From Lachnospiraceae bacterium (GTDB taxonomy: Bacteria; Bacillota; Clostridia; Lachnospirales; Lachnospiraceae), in contig JAETRD010000004.1 of NCBI GenBank assembly GCA_021770345.1, positions 1-64,000 on the forward strand: a DNA stretch of 64,000 nt, written 5' to 3'. Under the pieces are notes generated by a model. It made no database searches, was not told the DNA's origin, and saw nothing but the letters and a program-made list of their open reading frames with translations. The number at the start of each line of letters is the position of its first letter. The stretch's first letter is position 1. Positions 17,905 to 28,258 of this stretch are shown here, piece after piece. The position numbers and the translations under genes were made by a program.

Positions 17905-19200
17905 TCAGGTTGTCTGCTCGATCTCATTCCTCGACGGGTTTCTTTCCTCCTCCATCTCATCCAGCTCGCGGCTTCTGGCCATAAACACGCAGACAATCCC
18001 TCCTACAATTCCTGTACCGGCAAAAATCGCCACCGTTCCGGTAAACCCGATGATTGCACTGATAAGAAAAGACATTACCGGCATGGAGGCCACATTTGCG
18101 GCTGTCAGGATTCCCGAAGCTCTGGCAAGGTATTCTTCGTTCACTTTCTTTATAAACTCTACATTCATAAATGTCATCAGCCACGATGCAAAACAGCCCA
18201 TAAACGCAGTCCAAACCGCAGCATATACATATGCCGGAAGATCATATACATACAGAGGTCTGCCTGCAACCAGCAGAATATAATAAAAGCAGATCCCGAA
18301 CCCACACAGGACAAACAGCTTTCTTGCACTCAGAAATTTTTTCACCCACGGGTAAGAAACGGAACCAAACATGATCCCGCCTGTCGCCGCTACACTGATC
18401 ACGGAAAGCATTGTCGCCCCGGACTGCAAAATTTCTTCTACCAGCGGGGCCTGCAGGCTGTTAAACGGGGTCAGCAATGCATTCAACACCACACAAGCCG
18501 CAATAAAAAACATAAACGTACCGCTCTTTCGCACATACTGTACGCCGTCTTTCAATGAGCGGATATATTCCTTTCCGGAAAATGCTCCCGACGATACCTT
18601 TTCTTCCTGATACCGCATGAAACCGATAATTCCGGCCGATGCAAGAAAGGTCGCTATGTCAATATAGATTGCCCCTGTAATTCCAAACAGCGCAATAATT
18701 CCTCCCGCAAGAGCCGTTCCGATGATCGATACCGCCCGAGAGAGCGAACCGTCAAGCGATAAACCATATTCCAGATACTCCCTTTCAAGTACCTTCGGCG
18801 TCAGCGCAGTATCCGCCGGCCCACGAAACGCTTCCACCGTAGAAATCAGGATCGTTGTAGCAACCAGCATCCACGGCTGCAGCCACTCCGTCGCATAGGA
18901 GAATGCAACAAATAACACACAGCATGCACGCATAATATCCGTCCCTATCATAATATGTTTTTTATTTCTTCCCTCGACCCAGACTCCGGCAAACGGTGTG
19001 ACCAGTATTGTCGGCAAGCTGTTGATACCAAAAACCAGCGCAGACCACGCCGCATTTCCTGTCAGCTGATACACCAGCCAGGTAAATGCGATTGCATCAA
19101 TCGAATCACCAAAGACATTAATCAATCCCGCTACAAGAAGTTTCATGTATTCTTTTTGCCGGAATATATCCCTGTAGCCTATTTTCTTTTCCTCACTCAT
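17905..19200 (-). CDS. MFS transporter, Mef/EntS-like exporter
   Basis: 431 residues with about twelve membrane segments, e.g. LLVAGLINVFGDSIDAIAF, FGINSLPTILVTPFAGVWVE and the loop-2 motif GRNKKHIMIGTDIMRA. This is the MFS_3 arrangement of macrolide-efflux and siderophore-export proteins; the cargo is unknown. GAGGAG precedes the ATG, which overlaps the stop of a tiny upstream ORF by 3 nt in an ATGA-type junction. Confidence 0.85.
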   Translation of the reverse strand: MSEEKKIGYRDIFRQKEYMKLLVAGLINVFGDSIDAIAFTWLVYQLTGNAAWSALVFGINSLPTILVTPFAGVWVEGRNKKHIMIGTDIMRACCVLFVAFSYATEWLQPWMLVATTILISTVEAFRGPADTALTPKVLEREYLEYGLSLDGSLSRAVSIIGTALAGGIIALFGITGAIYIDIATFLASAGIIGFMRYQEEKVSSGAFSGKEYIRSLKDGVQYVRKSGTFMFFIAACVVLNALLTPFNSLQAPLVEEILQSGATMLSVISVAATGGIMFGSVSYPWVKKFLSARKLFVLCGFGICFYYILLVAGRPLYVYDLPAYVYAAVWTAFMGCFASWLMTFMNVEFIKKVNEEYLARASGILTAANVASMPVMSFLISAIIGFTGTVAIFAGTGIVGGIVCVFMARSRELDEMEEERNPSRNEIEQTT

Positions 19201-19304
19201 ATCGCTTTACTCCTCTTTTTATTTTCGCCCGTCTTTTTGTCACAGTAATAATCCAAAAGAGCATGCTCCTCAAACGTCAGCTCTGCAATTCTTACAGTCT
19301 TCAT
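19197..19304 (-). CDS. Tiny ORF coupled to the MFS gene
   Basis: 35 codons (MKTVRIAELTFEEHALLDYY...). Its ATG overlaps the stop of the 73-codon ORF upstream (ATGA) and its TGA overlaps the MFS start. This layout suits coupled translation, but there is no clear ribosome site and no family match; it might also be the remnant of a decayed gene. Confidence 0.35.
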   Translation of the reverse strand: MKTVRIAELTFEEHALLDYYCDKKTGENKKRSKAI

Positions 19305-19522
19305 TTTGTGCGGCAGACACCATTTTCATCCGAATTACTCATACTTGCAATGCATCCTGCATATGTATTCTGTCTTTCTCCATAATGATACCTCATTTCA
19401 ATCACTTTTCGATATCGTTCATAGGTACTGATTTCCCTGGTATTTTGAAATATATTACGGGTTTCTACCATAACATTTTCTCTGTATTCCTCAGGTATCT
19501 CCTCGAGCACAGTAAACGGCAT
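19301..19522 (-). CDS. Hypothetical small protein upstream of the MFS gene
   Basis: 73 residues (MPFTVLEEIPEEYRENVMVET...), charged and probably helical, with no recognised family. It overlaps the next ORF by 4 nt. No convincing ribosome site precedes the ATG, and a truncated or frameshifted older gene is possible. Confidence 0.35.
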   Translation of the reverse strand: MPFTVLEEIPEEYRENVMVETRNIFQNTREISTYERYRKVIEMRYHYGERQNTYAGCIASMSNSDENGVCRTK

Positions 19523-19554
19523 TTCCGTTTATGTATCATTCTTCTGATTCTAAC

Positions 19555-19584
19555 TTGCCTTTTTCTTTTATAAGCGATTATAAT
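19555..19584 (+). promoter_or_regulatory. Promoter of the tandem-HTH regulator
   Basis: TTGCCT (19555-19560), 18-nt spacer, TATAAT (19579-19584), then AGGAGG 7 nt before the ATG at 19616. Confidence 0.55.
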
Positions 19585-19615
19585 ACTTATAGATGAAGTT
19601 TACAGGAGGATTGCC

Positions 19616-21517
19616 ATGAGTGTTCAAAATGCCGGAACCGCAATCAGAGAAGCCCGCCTCGCGGCAGGCCTTACACAGGAAAAATTATCCGACGGCGTCT
19701 GCTCCGTCCTCTCCCTCTCCCGCATTGAGAATAACTCCGCCGGGGTCAGTCCTGCGACTTTTCAGGCGCTGATGGCGCGCACCGGCGCTCCCACCGAGGC
19801 TTTTCCCGCCTTTGCAAACCGGGCCGATTTTGCGTGTTTTTACAATTTAAAACGCGCATCGTTCTATCTGGATTCCTGGCAGCTTGCGGCAGCCTTTGAC
19901 GAACTGGAAAAAATAGAGGCCACAAACTGGGCGGACAATAAATTTTATTATCAGGAATGGCTGTACCTTCACGGTCGGCTGCAGTTTTGCTCCGGCTGCG
20001 GCAGCCATACACACATTTGCCGTCTGCTGCTTGCCGCAATGCATGTCACACGGCCGGATTTTGCCTGCCCGGACATTTCCTCCCTGCTGCTCTCCGTAAC
20101 CGAAATACGGATTCTCACACTCCTCGCACAGGAGCTTCTGTCGCTCGGCCAGACGGACAGCTGTGCCTCGCTCTGCACACAGCTTACCTCTTATCTCTCC
20201 GATACACATATTCTATACCTCGAAAAAGACCGGTTGCTGGCAGAACTGTCTGTCGCATCCGGAAAATATCTGCTTGCGGAGGGGAAATATCCTGCTGCAC
20301 TCGAACGCGTGGAGGCACATCGACAGAAAATGATGCAGAACATGACCGATGCTCCTCTGTTTGAGCTGACCTTTTTAACCGGTTTGTGCCGTTACCTCAT
20401 CGGCGACAAAGCGGATGCCCTTTCCCTGTTTCAGACTGCCTTTTACGCCGCGCACTCCATCGAAAGCTGCTATGCCACTACCTGCAGGCGCTGCCTTGAA
20501 ACCGAGTTGAAGATTGTACTCCCCATTGATACCGCCCTTTTTCCCGATATCCCGCTTGTTCCATACGAACAGAAACAGGCCGCAGATGACATCACACTCG
20601 GTGACGGCACCTACGACCTGTTTGCTCCCGATGCGCTTTCCCTCGGCAGACTGATTCGGGATCTCCGCACGGAAAAGAAAATTCCGCAGGCCAGGCTCTG
20701 TCAGGGACTCTGCAGCAAATCCAAGCTCTCCAAAATCGAAAACGAGACGCTCTGGCCCGATGTGCTGCTGGCCGAAACACTGTTAGAGCGCCTCGGCATC
20801 TCCTCGGATATTTTTACCTTTTTCGGTGATAAACGGGAAGCAACCCTGTTCGAACTCCGCATGCGCATGATTCGCATTACATATTCAGAACGCGCACATA
20901 TGCATACCTATATAGAGGAAATGTCAAAATTAATTACGCACAAAGACATCTTATACTGGCAATATCTTTGTTTTGAAAAGGCACAGTTTATTGATAACCC
21001 AACTGACAAAATGGCTGAATTGGAACGCGTCCTTTCAATGACTTTACCAGGATTTCAGTTCCATATGCTGTCAAACTATGACCTCTCCTGGACGGAATTA
21101 ACGATACTAAACAGTCTTTGCCATGCCTGCGCAGATAGCAACATCGTAGCAGGAACAAAGTACTTTTATAAATTTCTCGAATATCAGCAGTTGTCCGACA
21201 TCGACATTTTACTGTTAAAGAGAACTTTACCTGTAACAACGGGAATGTTAACCCGCAGACTCTACATACAAAACCGCTATGCCGAAATCATGGAACTGAC
21301 TGACACCTTTTCTTCCCCGCTCATGAAAAGCTCCCTGTACTTTACCGGGCATGTTTATGGTCATCTTTGTCAAGTTCTCGCTACGCAACAAAAAATTGCT
21401 GATACAGCTAAATTTTTCCATTATGCTTATTATAACCTGACCATTACCGGTTCCTGTGAACTTTCACATATTTTAAAACAGGATATGGAAGCTGACTTTC
21501 ATATCCTGTTGTCATAG
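19616..21517 (+). CDS. Tandem HTH-TPR transcriptional regulator (RRNPP-like, duplicated)
   Basis: 633 residues. A Xre-type HTH at 1-55 (IREARLAAGLTQEKLSDGVC, LSLSRIENN) is followed by an all-helical TPR-like region. A second HTH occurs at about 341-396 (LGRLIRDLRTEKKIPQARLC, SKLSKIENE) with another helical region behind it. The two HTHs share the pattern LxxGxCSxxxLSxIEN, so the protein looks like an internal duplication, possibly a single-chain pseudo-dimer. RRNPP regulators (Rgg, PlcR, PrgX) bind short secreted peptides through such TPR domains. A 48-residue secreted peptide gene is encoded tail-to-tail, overlapping by 6 nt. Peptide sensing is inferred. Confidence 0.8.
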   Translation: MSVQNAGTAIREARLAAGLTQEKLSDGVCSVLSLSRIENNSAGVSPATFQALMARTGAPTEAFPAFANRADFACFYNLKRASFYLDSWQLAAAFDELEKIEATNWADNKFYYQEWLYLHGRLQFCSGCGSHTHICRLLLAAMHVTRPDFACPDISSLLLSVTEIRILTLLAQELLSLGQTDSCASLCTQLTSYLSDTHILYLEKDRLLAELSVASGKYLLAEGKYPAALERVEAHRQKMMQNMTDAPLFELTFLTGLCRYLIGDKADALSLFQTAFYAAHSIESCYATTCRRCLETELKIVLPIDTALFPDIPLVPYEQKQAADDITLGDGTYDLFAPDALSLGRLIRDLRTEKKIPQARLCQGLCSKSKLSKIENETLWPDVLLAETLLERLGISSDIFTFFGDKREATLFELRMRMIRITYSERAHMHTYIEEMSKLITHKDILYWQYLCFEKAQFIDNPTDKMAELERVLSMTLPGFQFHMLSNYDLSWTELTILNSLCHACADSNIVAGTKYFYKFLEYQQLSDIDILLLKRTLPVTTGMLTRRLYIQNRYAEIMELTDTFSSPLMKSSLYFTGHVYGHLCQVLATQQKIADTAKFFHYAYYNLTITGSCELSHILKQDMEADFHILLS

Positions 21518-21658
21518 CTTGGTTACTTCATCGTATAAATCCCCGCACGGCATAATCCCCGCATCCGTTCCCACCTGTGCCACGCCAAACAGCATGCATA
21601 CCAGCATCATCGATGCAACAATTCTTTTTACCCTGTTTTTCCAATCGTTTTTCTTCAT
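21512..21658 (-). CDS. Small secreted peptide, candidate signal for the adjacent regulator
   Basis: 48 residues. A basic N-terminus (MKKNDWKNRVKR), a hydrophobic core (IVASMMLVCMLFGVAQV) and a short polar tail (GTDAGIMPCGDLYDEVTKL) make a classic signal-peptide precursor with a mature part of about 18-20 residues containing one Cys. GGAGGAGG lies 5 nt before the ATG. A TATAAT promoter and a large hairpin leader precede it. Its stop overlaps that of the HTH-TPR regulator, as in some Rgg/Shp pairs. Export might use Sec or the ABC system upstream. No family recognised; the signalling role is inference. Confidence 0.7.
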   Translation of the reverse strand: MKKNDWKNRVKRIVASMMLVCMLFGVAQVGTDAGIMPCGDLYDEVTKL

Positions 21659-21769
21659 TCTTCCTCCTCCGCACAGTGTAAAACACACCGCCAAAACCAC
21701 GTTTTTCTGTCGCCTTTGTCCGTGTACCGAAACCGTTTCATCCCTGAATTCCGCGTCCCGATACAACCT

Positions 21770-21846
21770 GGAAAGGAATCGGACTCACAGCAGTTTATCT
21801 TTTGTATAGTTTGCTTTTTTGCTGCTGTGAATCCGAATTCCCTTCC
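21770..21846 (-). repeat. Large inverted repeat at the 5' end of the peptide mRNA
   Basis: Arms of about 24 bp, at 21770-21793 and 21822-21846 (GGAA-GGAATCGGA-TCACAGCAG type, with a few mismatches), enclose a 28-nt AT-rich loop. From the promoter at 21855-21883, transcription would start at about 21848, so the mRNA would begin with this hairpin. Confidence 0.7.
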
Positions 21847-21854
21847 TTGAAAAA

Positions 21855-21883
21855 ATTATATCATATCCGCCGACATATGTAAT
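21855..21883 (-). promoter_or_regulatory. Promoter of the peptide gene
   Basis: ATTACA (21878-21883), 17-nt spacer ending TGA, TATAAT (21855-21860) on the minus strand; an extended -10. It lies between the ABC ATPase stop and the peptide gene. Confidence 0.6.
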
Positions 21884-21913
21884 TTCCATATCCGGAAATT
21901 TTTATGTTTCCAT

Positions 21914-22585
21914 TTATGTATAGTTCAGCATCCCCGCTTCCATATGCAAAGTGACATCCGCCTGCCCTGCTGCTTCTCTGTCATGTGTGACAAGGATCAT
22001 ACAATACCCCTCCTCCGCCACAAGCTTACGCAGCAATCCCATAATATGCTCCGTATTTTCCTGATCCAGATTCCCCGTCGGCTCATCCGCAAGAATCACT
22101 CTGCTCCTCTTCGCAAGCGCCCTTGCAATCGCTACCCGCTGCTGCTCGCCCCCGGAAAGCTGTTCCGGATAACTGTTCCACTGATCCTGTAAGATTCCAA
22201 GCGCCAGAAGCTTTTCCCCGGCAAGCGTCTTAGACTGCCGGTAAGGCGTCCCCAACAGTTCCAGCGGATAACATACGTTTTCCAACGCCGTCATTCTCGG
22301 AAACAAATGATACGCCTGATGAATCATCGCAACTTCCGTTCTGCGGTATGCCTCCCGGTCTATCCCCCGCATATCTTTTCCCCGATACAGGACAGTTCCT
22401 CCGGTCGGCAGACGCATTCCCGCAAGCATGCCGAGCAGGGTCGATTTGCCGGACCCCGACTTCCCCACAATCGCGTACATCTTTTTTTCTTCGAAAATAC
22501 CCTCTGCATCCCGCACGGCGCTTATCCCGTTTTTTCCGTCCTCGTACCTAAAGCACGCCCGCTGTAAAGCAAAAACCGGTTCCAT
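21914..22585 (-). CDS. ABC transporter ATP-binding protein (MacB/LolD-like)
   Basis: 223 residues. Walker [11 protein letters not shown], signature [19 protein letters not shown] and Walker [13 protein letters not shown] are typical of ATPases that partner FtsX-type permeases. It begins 17 nt after the permease gene. The start at 22585 has GGGGG 7 nt upstream. It is followed, after a new promoter, by the secreted peptide gene. Confidence 0.92.
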   Translation of the reverse strand: MEPVFALQRACFRYEDGKNGISAVRDAEGIFEEKKMYAIVGKSGSGKSTLLGMLAGMRLPTGGTVLYRGKDMRGIDREAYRRTEVAMIHQAYHLFPRMTALENVCYPLELLGTPYRQSKTLAGEKLLALGILQDQWNSYPEQLSGGEQQRVAIARALAKRSRVILADEPTGNLDQENTEHIMGLLRKLVAEEGYCMILVTHDREAAGQADVTLHMEAGMLNYT

Positions 22586-22602
22586 TTTATGTCCCCCTTC
22601 CT

Positions 22603-25600
22603 CTATTCCATGTTCCTGCGAATACGCAAAATCGCCATGCACACCGCCAAAAGCAGCATTGCCGCAAACTCCGCAAATTCAATCAGAAACCACTGCGCCG
22701 GAAATGTATAGCCTCCATACCATGCCGCCACTTTGCATACCGCCGTTCCCGGGATCATGCCGCAAAGAACCGCAATCCCATACCTCGTCAGCCAGCAGAG
22801 AATCATCGTCCTCCCGGGAGTCCCAAACTCCTCCATCAGAAACAGTTCCTCCCTCTGCCGGTTCACGCACAAAAAGGAGGCGGCGGCGATCATTCCGAAC
22901 ATCACCGCAAGCAGCAAACCGAAAATAATTCCAAGCTGCTCCTTATACCCCTGTATCCGGAACAGCGCCTCCAAAAACATCCCATCCTCTATGACCACAA
23001 CCTGGCGCAGTTCATGCACCTCATTTATTTCGCTGTAACCGATTTCCCCCAGCCTTCTGCGGAACTCATCTAATTGTTTATTGTCTTTGATAAAAAAACG
23101 AAACGATGACAGTTCATTCATAATATCGGAACCGTAAAACGACCGTATTGTCTGGGTCTTCAATCTGCGGTATCCGCGAAGCCGTTCCTGCCAGCCGTCA
23201 TATCCGATATCCGGCAGAAATGCGGTTCCGTAAAGAATCCCTGCCGGCATATAAATATCCGTCCCCTCCCCCTCGCAGGTTCCCACAACCTTTACATCAA
23301 GCATGGCGATTCTCGCCCCATAGTAATCGGTATACACCGCAAAACGCACCACATCCCCCAGTGACAGGCCGTTTTCTTCGATAAATCCCTCGGACGCCAT
23401 ACAGATCATCTCCGATCTGCCGAGGAACTCTTCCCCGTACCCCTCCGCAAATACGGCGCCGGCTCTAAGTCCTGCCGCTCCCTCAAGGCACGCAAAGCTG
23501 TCTGCAAACACGATCTGCGGCATTGACGGTATTTTATTCAGCAGCCAGTCATTTCCGTAAATATTGGTGTGATACGGAATATCTGGCATATCGGCCGCCG
23601 TTTCCACGGTTCCCATGTACTCATATCCCAACCGCACGCTAAGCCCAAAATCTTCGATATAATCCTGTCCCGCAAGCAGTGACGCCCTCCATTCCCGATA
23701 GAGATCATTTGCCAGACGGCAGCTCTCTTCCTGACTCAGCTCCTGCCAGTACACTTCCTGCAGCAGACGTTCCCCAAACTCCCGGTTCTGCCGTTCCCCT
23801 TCCCTGCCGTTCTGCAGCAGCGGAAGAACCGAAGTCAGCGCAATCGTCGTATCTGCCTTTGAGCGTTTTGCGTGCGCCGTGACATATCCCGATACCCCCT
23901 GCTGCTCATAAGCGGCCGCAAGGGAAAAATCCTGCTGTTCCCCCGCAAGCCTGACTGCCCCCACCAACACGGTCAGCATAAACGCCAGCAGCAAAAACAC
24001 GGCGCTCTGCCCCGGACTGCGCCAAAATTCCCGTACGCCGAACCGCAGTATGGCATTCGGAATTCCGCTTCCGCGCTTTTTCATCGCTTCTGTCCGTTTT
24101 TCGTTCTTTTTTCCCTTTCTGCGCGCCAAATCCCCGGTCTGCATCTTTTTGCAGTACCGGTACGCAATCACAAACGCAAGCAGTTCCATAAACAAAATGA
24201 AAAACAGTCCTGCTGCCGGAAATGCTCCTGCGTAATCGGTCATATCAGTGCTCCCGGTTTCCGCCAACTGGCTATAACGGAGATTCCTTGCATATTTTAC
24301 GGAATTCTTTTCCAACAGCCATTCCATAAGCGGATGGACCATGCACAGCTGTGCCGAAAAACCCGCTGCTCCGCCCAATGTCACCACAAACAACTGACCG
24401 CCAAGCAGATACCGCAGACAATCCCGGCTGCTGCCGCCAAGCTCCCGCAGATATTCCAGCTGCGCGGCGGTATGTCCGTAAAAATTCCTTCCCGTAAACA
24501 TCATCGCCGCAAAACCGAGTATCGCACCAAGAACCGTCAACCCCACCGCCTGCCGATGCATGGCCTCTACCGGTGCAATCGCCTGTGCATATCCCTGGTC
24601 CTCAATACGAATCTCCACTCCCTCCGGGAAAACATCCGCATATTTTTCCGCAAAGCGCGCCGCCGCATTGTTTTTCAGCTGCACCTGTAAGACATCACGC
24701 TCACCGCCGCGCTGTGACGCTCCCTGCGGTCTCGTAATGTAAACTGCATTTTCAAGCTCGTCCTGATACCGATAGATACCCGCAATTCGGTATTTTTCTG
24801 CAGAAACCGCCTCTTCCTCTCCCCATACAAGCTGTGATACCGTTCCGTCTTCCCGGTAAAAGAAGCGCAGCGTAAGTTCATCTCCGACGGAGAGATTGTG
24901 CTTTGCGGCAAAGCGATCATCGATCAGACACTCCGCGCTTGCCTTCTCCGTAAAAATTTCTCCCGCCGTAAGCTCTGTCCGCTTCTCATAAAATTCATCC
25001 CAAAGCTCGGCTGTATCCATCGCATACACCGAATACAGCGCCTCCGTTCTCCTCAGCGTGTCGGCAAACTGCCGCCACAATTCCATATTCGCAGGTTCAC
25101 CGTCCGCCGTGACATTCCAAAGCGGCGGGAGTACACGCAAATCCACACCTGCTTGCTCCGCCGCCTGCCATCCCGGCGCCTTTATTGTAAACACGGGGTA
25201 GTTACCCGTCGTATACTGACAGGTTCCATAGGCAAAATATGTATCTCCCACCACAAACTGCCCGGACAAATCTCCGGGCAGCTCCTCTGTCGTATTCAGC
25301 AAAATATATTGCTGTGTCTTCACATTTCCGTACAGTACATCCTGCACAAGCGCCATAATCCGCGGGCTCTTCTCCTCCGTATCTCCTGACAGTGTCTGCT
25401 CCGAAATATCCACCACCCGAAATGACAGGATTGCAAGTTCCTTCACCTCCTCATTGTGATGATTGCTGATACCTGCGATTTCACCCATTCCCGAAACCAC
25501 CTCATTTTTGCACAGCACTGCCTCATCGGCAAGAAGCGCCTCCTCATCCCACGCTGCCCCTCCGCCTGCCGCGGCCGAACATGTGACACGGACGATATAC

Positions 25601-25779
25601 TGTGCCTCGGCTGCGGCGAGCATTCGTTCCGCCGTCTGCCACAAAGAAATCCCCAGGCACCCCGATGCCGCTACAAAGCCAAGCAGGAACAGGAACAAAA
25701 AACAGCGTACCGGCTGACGGACTATTTCCTTAAAACCCTTACTCATGTGAAGGATCCGAACGTTCCTGCGCACTCTCAT
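22603..25779 (-). CDS. FtsX-type ABC transporter permease, large
   Basis: 1058 residues with two FtsX-like units. An N-terminal membrane helix (CFLFLFLLGFVAASGCLG) is followed by a large extracellular region to about residue 400, several membrane helices (about 405-560), a second extracellular region (about 610-930), and final helices (LGIIFGLLLAVMFGMIAAASF; AAMLLLAVCMAIL). This SalY/MacB-like layout is common for export of or defence against peptides. Start 25779 was preferred for GGGGG 9 nt upstream; ATGs at 25785 and 25746 are alternatives. Cargo unknown; the adjacent peptide is a candidate. Confidence 0.85.
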   Translation of the reverse strand: MRVRRNVRILHMSKGFKEIVRQPVRCFLFLFLLGFVAASGCLGISLWQTAERMLAAAEAQYIVRVTCSAAAGGGAAWDEEALLADEAVLCKNEVVSGMGEIAGISNHHNEEVKELAILSFRVVDISEQTLSGDTEEKSPRIMALVQDVLYGNVKTQQYILLNTTEELPGDLSGQFVVGDTYFAYGTCQYTTGNYPVFTIKAPGWQAAEQAGVDLRVLPPLWNVTADGEPANMELWRQFADTLRRTEALYSVYAMDTAELWDEFYEKRTELTAGEIFTEKASAECLIDDRFAAKHNLSVGDELTLRFFYREDGTVSQLVWGEEEAVSAEKYRIAGIYRYQDELENAVYITRPQGASQRGGERDVLQVQLKNNAAARFAEKYADVFPEGVEIRIEDQGYAQAIAPVEAMHRQAVGLTVLGAILGFAAMMFTGRNFYGHTAAQLEYLRELGGSSRDCLRYLLGGQLFVVTLGGAAGFSAQLCMVHPLMEWLLEKNSVKYARNLRYSQLAETGSTDMTDYAGAFPAAGLFFILFMELLAFVIAYRYCKKMQTGDLARRKGKKNEKRTEAMKKRGSGIPNAILRFGVREFWRSPGQSAVFLLLAFMLTVLVGAVRLAGEQQDFSLAAAYEQQGVSGYVTAHAKRSKADTTIALTSVLPLLQNGREGERQNREFGERLLQEVYWQELSQEESCRLANDLYREWRASLLAGQDYIEDFGLSVRLGYEYMGTVETAADMPDIPYHTNIYGNDWLLNKIPSMPQIVFADSFACLEGAAGLRAGAVFAEGYGEEFLGRSEMICMASEGFIEENGLSLGDVVRFAVYTDYYGARIAMLDVKVVGTCEGEGTDIYMPAGILYGTAFLPDIGYDGWQERLRGYRRLKTQTIRSFYGSDIMNELSSFRFFIKDNKQLDEFRRRLGEIGYSEINEVHELRQVVVIEDGMFLEALFRIQGYKEQLGIIFGLLLAVMFGMIAAASFLCVNRQREELFLMEEFGTPGRTMILCWLTRYGIAVLCGMIPGTAVCKVAAWYGGYTFPAQWFLIEFAEFAAMLLLAVCMAILRIRRNME

Positions 25780-25825
25780 CACCATATACCCCCGTGTTCA
25801 TATTTGCTAAGAAGATTTTTGCAAA

Positions 25826-25854
25826 ATTATACTACGGGCGTAATTTATTTGCAA
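25826..25854 (-). promoter_or_regulatory. Promoter of the FtsX-type ABC operon
   Basis: TTGCAA (25849-25854), exactly 17 nt, TATAAT (25826-25831) on the minus strand, in the 94-nt gap after glpK. Confidence 0.7.
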
Positions 25855-25873
25855 TGTATTTTTCCGTTTTCGT

Positions 25874-27400
<1,527 letters not shown>

Positions 27401-27434
27401 TTATTCATAGAACCCCAGGCAGCCCAAACTGCAT

Positions 27435-27503
27435 AAAAAAATGGAGATACCTCTATAAAGCCTGTAGCCGCCCCCGCAACTACAGGTTTTAAAATCATCT
27501 CCA
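27435..27503 (-). promoter_or_regulatory. Attenuator-like terminator in the glpK leader
   Basis: Nested hairpin: outer TGGAGAT (27442-27448) with ATCTCCA (27497-27503), inner CCTGTAG (27461-27467) with CTACAGG (27480-27486), then TTTTTTT on the minus strand (27441-27435). It lies between the promoter at 27540-27567 and the glpK start, so it either stops basal transcription or ends the upstream gene. Confidence 0.6.
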
Positions 27504-27539
27504 CTCTCAGATTCTAACCGTTATTGATTTACTACCATT

Positions 27540-27567
27540 ATTATAACACACGGGGGCGGAAAGGCAA
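27540..27567 (-). promoter_or_regulatory. Promoter of glpK
   Basis: TTGCCT (27562-27567), 16-nt spacer, TATAAT (27540-27545) on the minus strand. Confidence 0.5.
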
Positions 27568-27575
27568 GCAGAATT

Positions 27576-28196
27576 TCACACGATCTTAGTAAATGCGAGC
27601 ACCATAAACATCGCGCCCCCAACCCAGGAAAAATCCCGGCTGCATTTTTTTACCGTGGCTCTCCCCAGGCAGCTTCCCAGACATACGGCCGCCACGCCGA
27701 GCACAAAATTCAGTCCGACGGCCGCCCACAGATTCATTCCCAGCAGCGCTGCGCCGAGACCACCGAGCAGTCCGTCCGCAGACATTGCAAGGGCAAATGC
27801 TACGCCCTCGGCCGCCGACATCTCCTTCGACTGGTCTCTGTCGGCCATCACCGGATTGTTGTACACACTCACAATAAAATTAAGCTGGGAAAACGTAATC
27901 TTAATCCGCTTGCACAAAAATTTATTCTGCCGGATATAACGTCTTATCCCGTACTCTGTCAGCTTATAGAGCCCGATCAGGAAAAGCCCCGCGAAACAGA
28001 GGATATCCGCACTCCGTTCCGTCAGCATATTACCGAAAAATTCCCCCGCAGCCAGTGAAAAAAACAGCACTCCGCTACAGATTCCACTGATGCAGAGCGC
28101 CGTTCTCATTCCGATTTTTATATCATCCATTCCGCAGGCTGCCGAGGCCAGAAACACATCCACCGACAGCGCAATCACAAAAAGAACCGTCTGCAT
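27576..28196 (-). CDS. YtaF/MntP-like membrane protein
   Basis: 206 residues with six predicted membrane helices. The two halves each carry an Asp-containing helix, IALSVDVFLASAACGMDDIKIG and LAMSADGLLGGLGAALLG, as in the MntP (manganese exporter) and YtaF (sporulation membrane protein) group. The central loop (KSKEMSAAEG-like) and overall pattern favour YtaF. It could export Mn2+ or act in sporulation; sequence alone does not decide. It is probably co-transcribed with the small ORF at 28259-28423 from a promoter with LytTR-type repeats. Confidence 0.75.
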   Translation of the reverse strand: MQTVLFVIALSVDVFLASAACGMDDIKIGMRTALCISGICSGVLFFSLAAGEFFGNMLTERSADILCFAGLFLIGLYKLTEYGIRRYIRQNKFLCKRIKITFSQLNFIVSVYNNPVMADRDQSKEMSAAEGVAFALAMSADGLLGGLGAALLGMNLWAAVGLNFVLGVAAVCLGSCLGRATVKKCSRDFSWVGGAMFMVLAFTKIV

Positions 28197-28258
28197 ACCA
28201 TAACTCCAAATGCATCCTTCCTTTTATCTTATTCAATGCCGTCGGTTTGTTGAGCCCG

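Noticed and set aside
23872-24690. 272-codon plus-strand ORF inside the FtsX-type permease gene
   Set aside because: Antisense shadow; composition unlike the other plus-strand genes.
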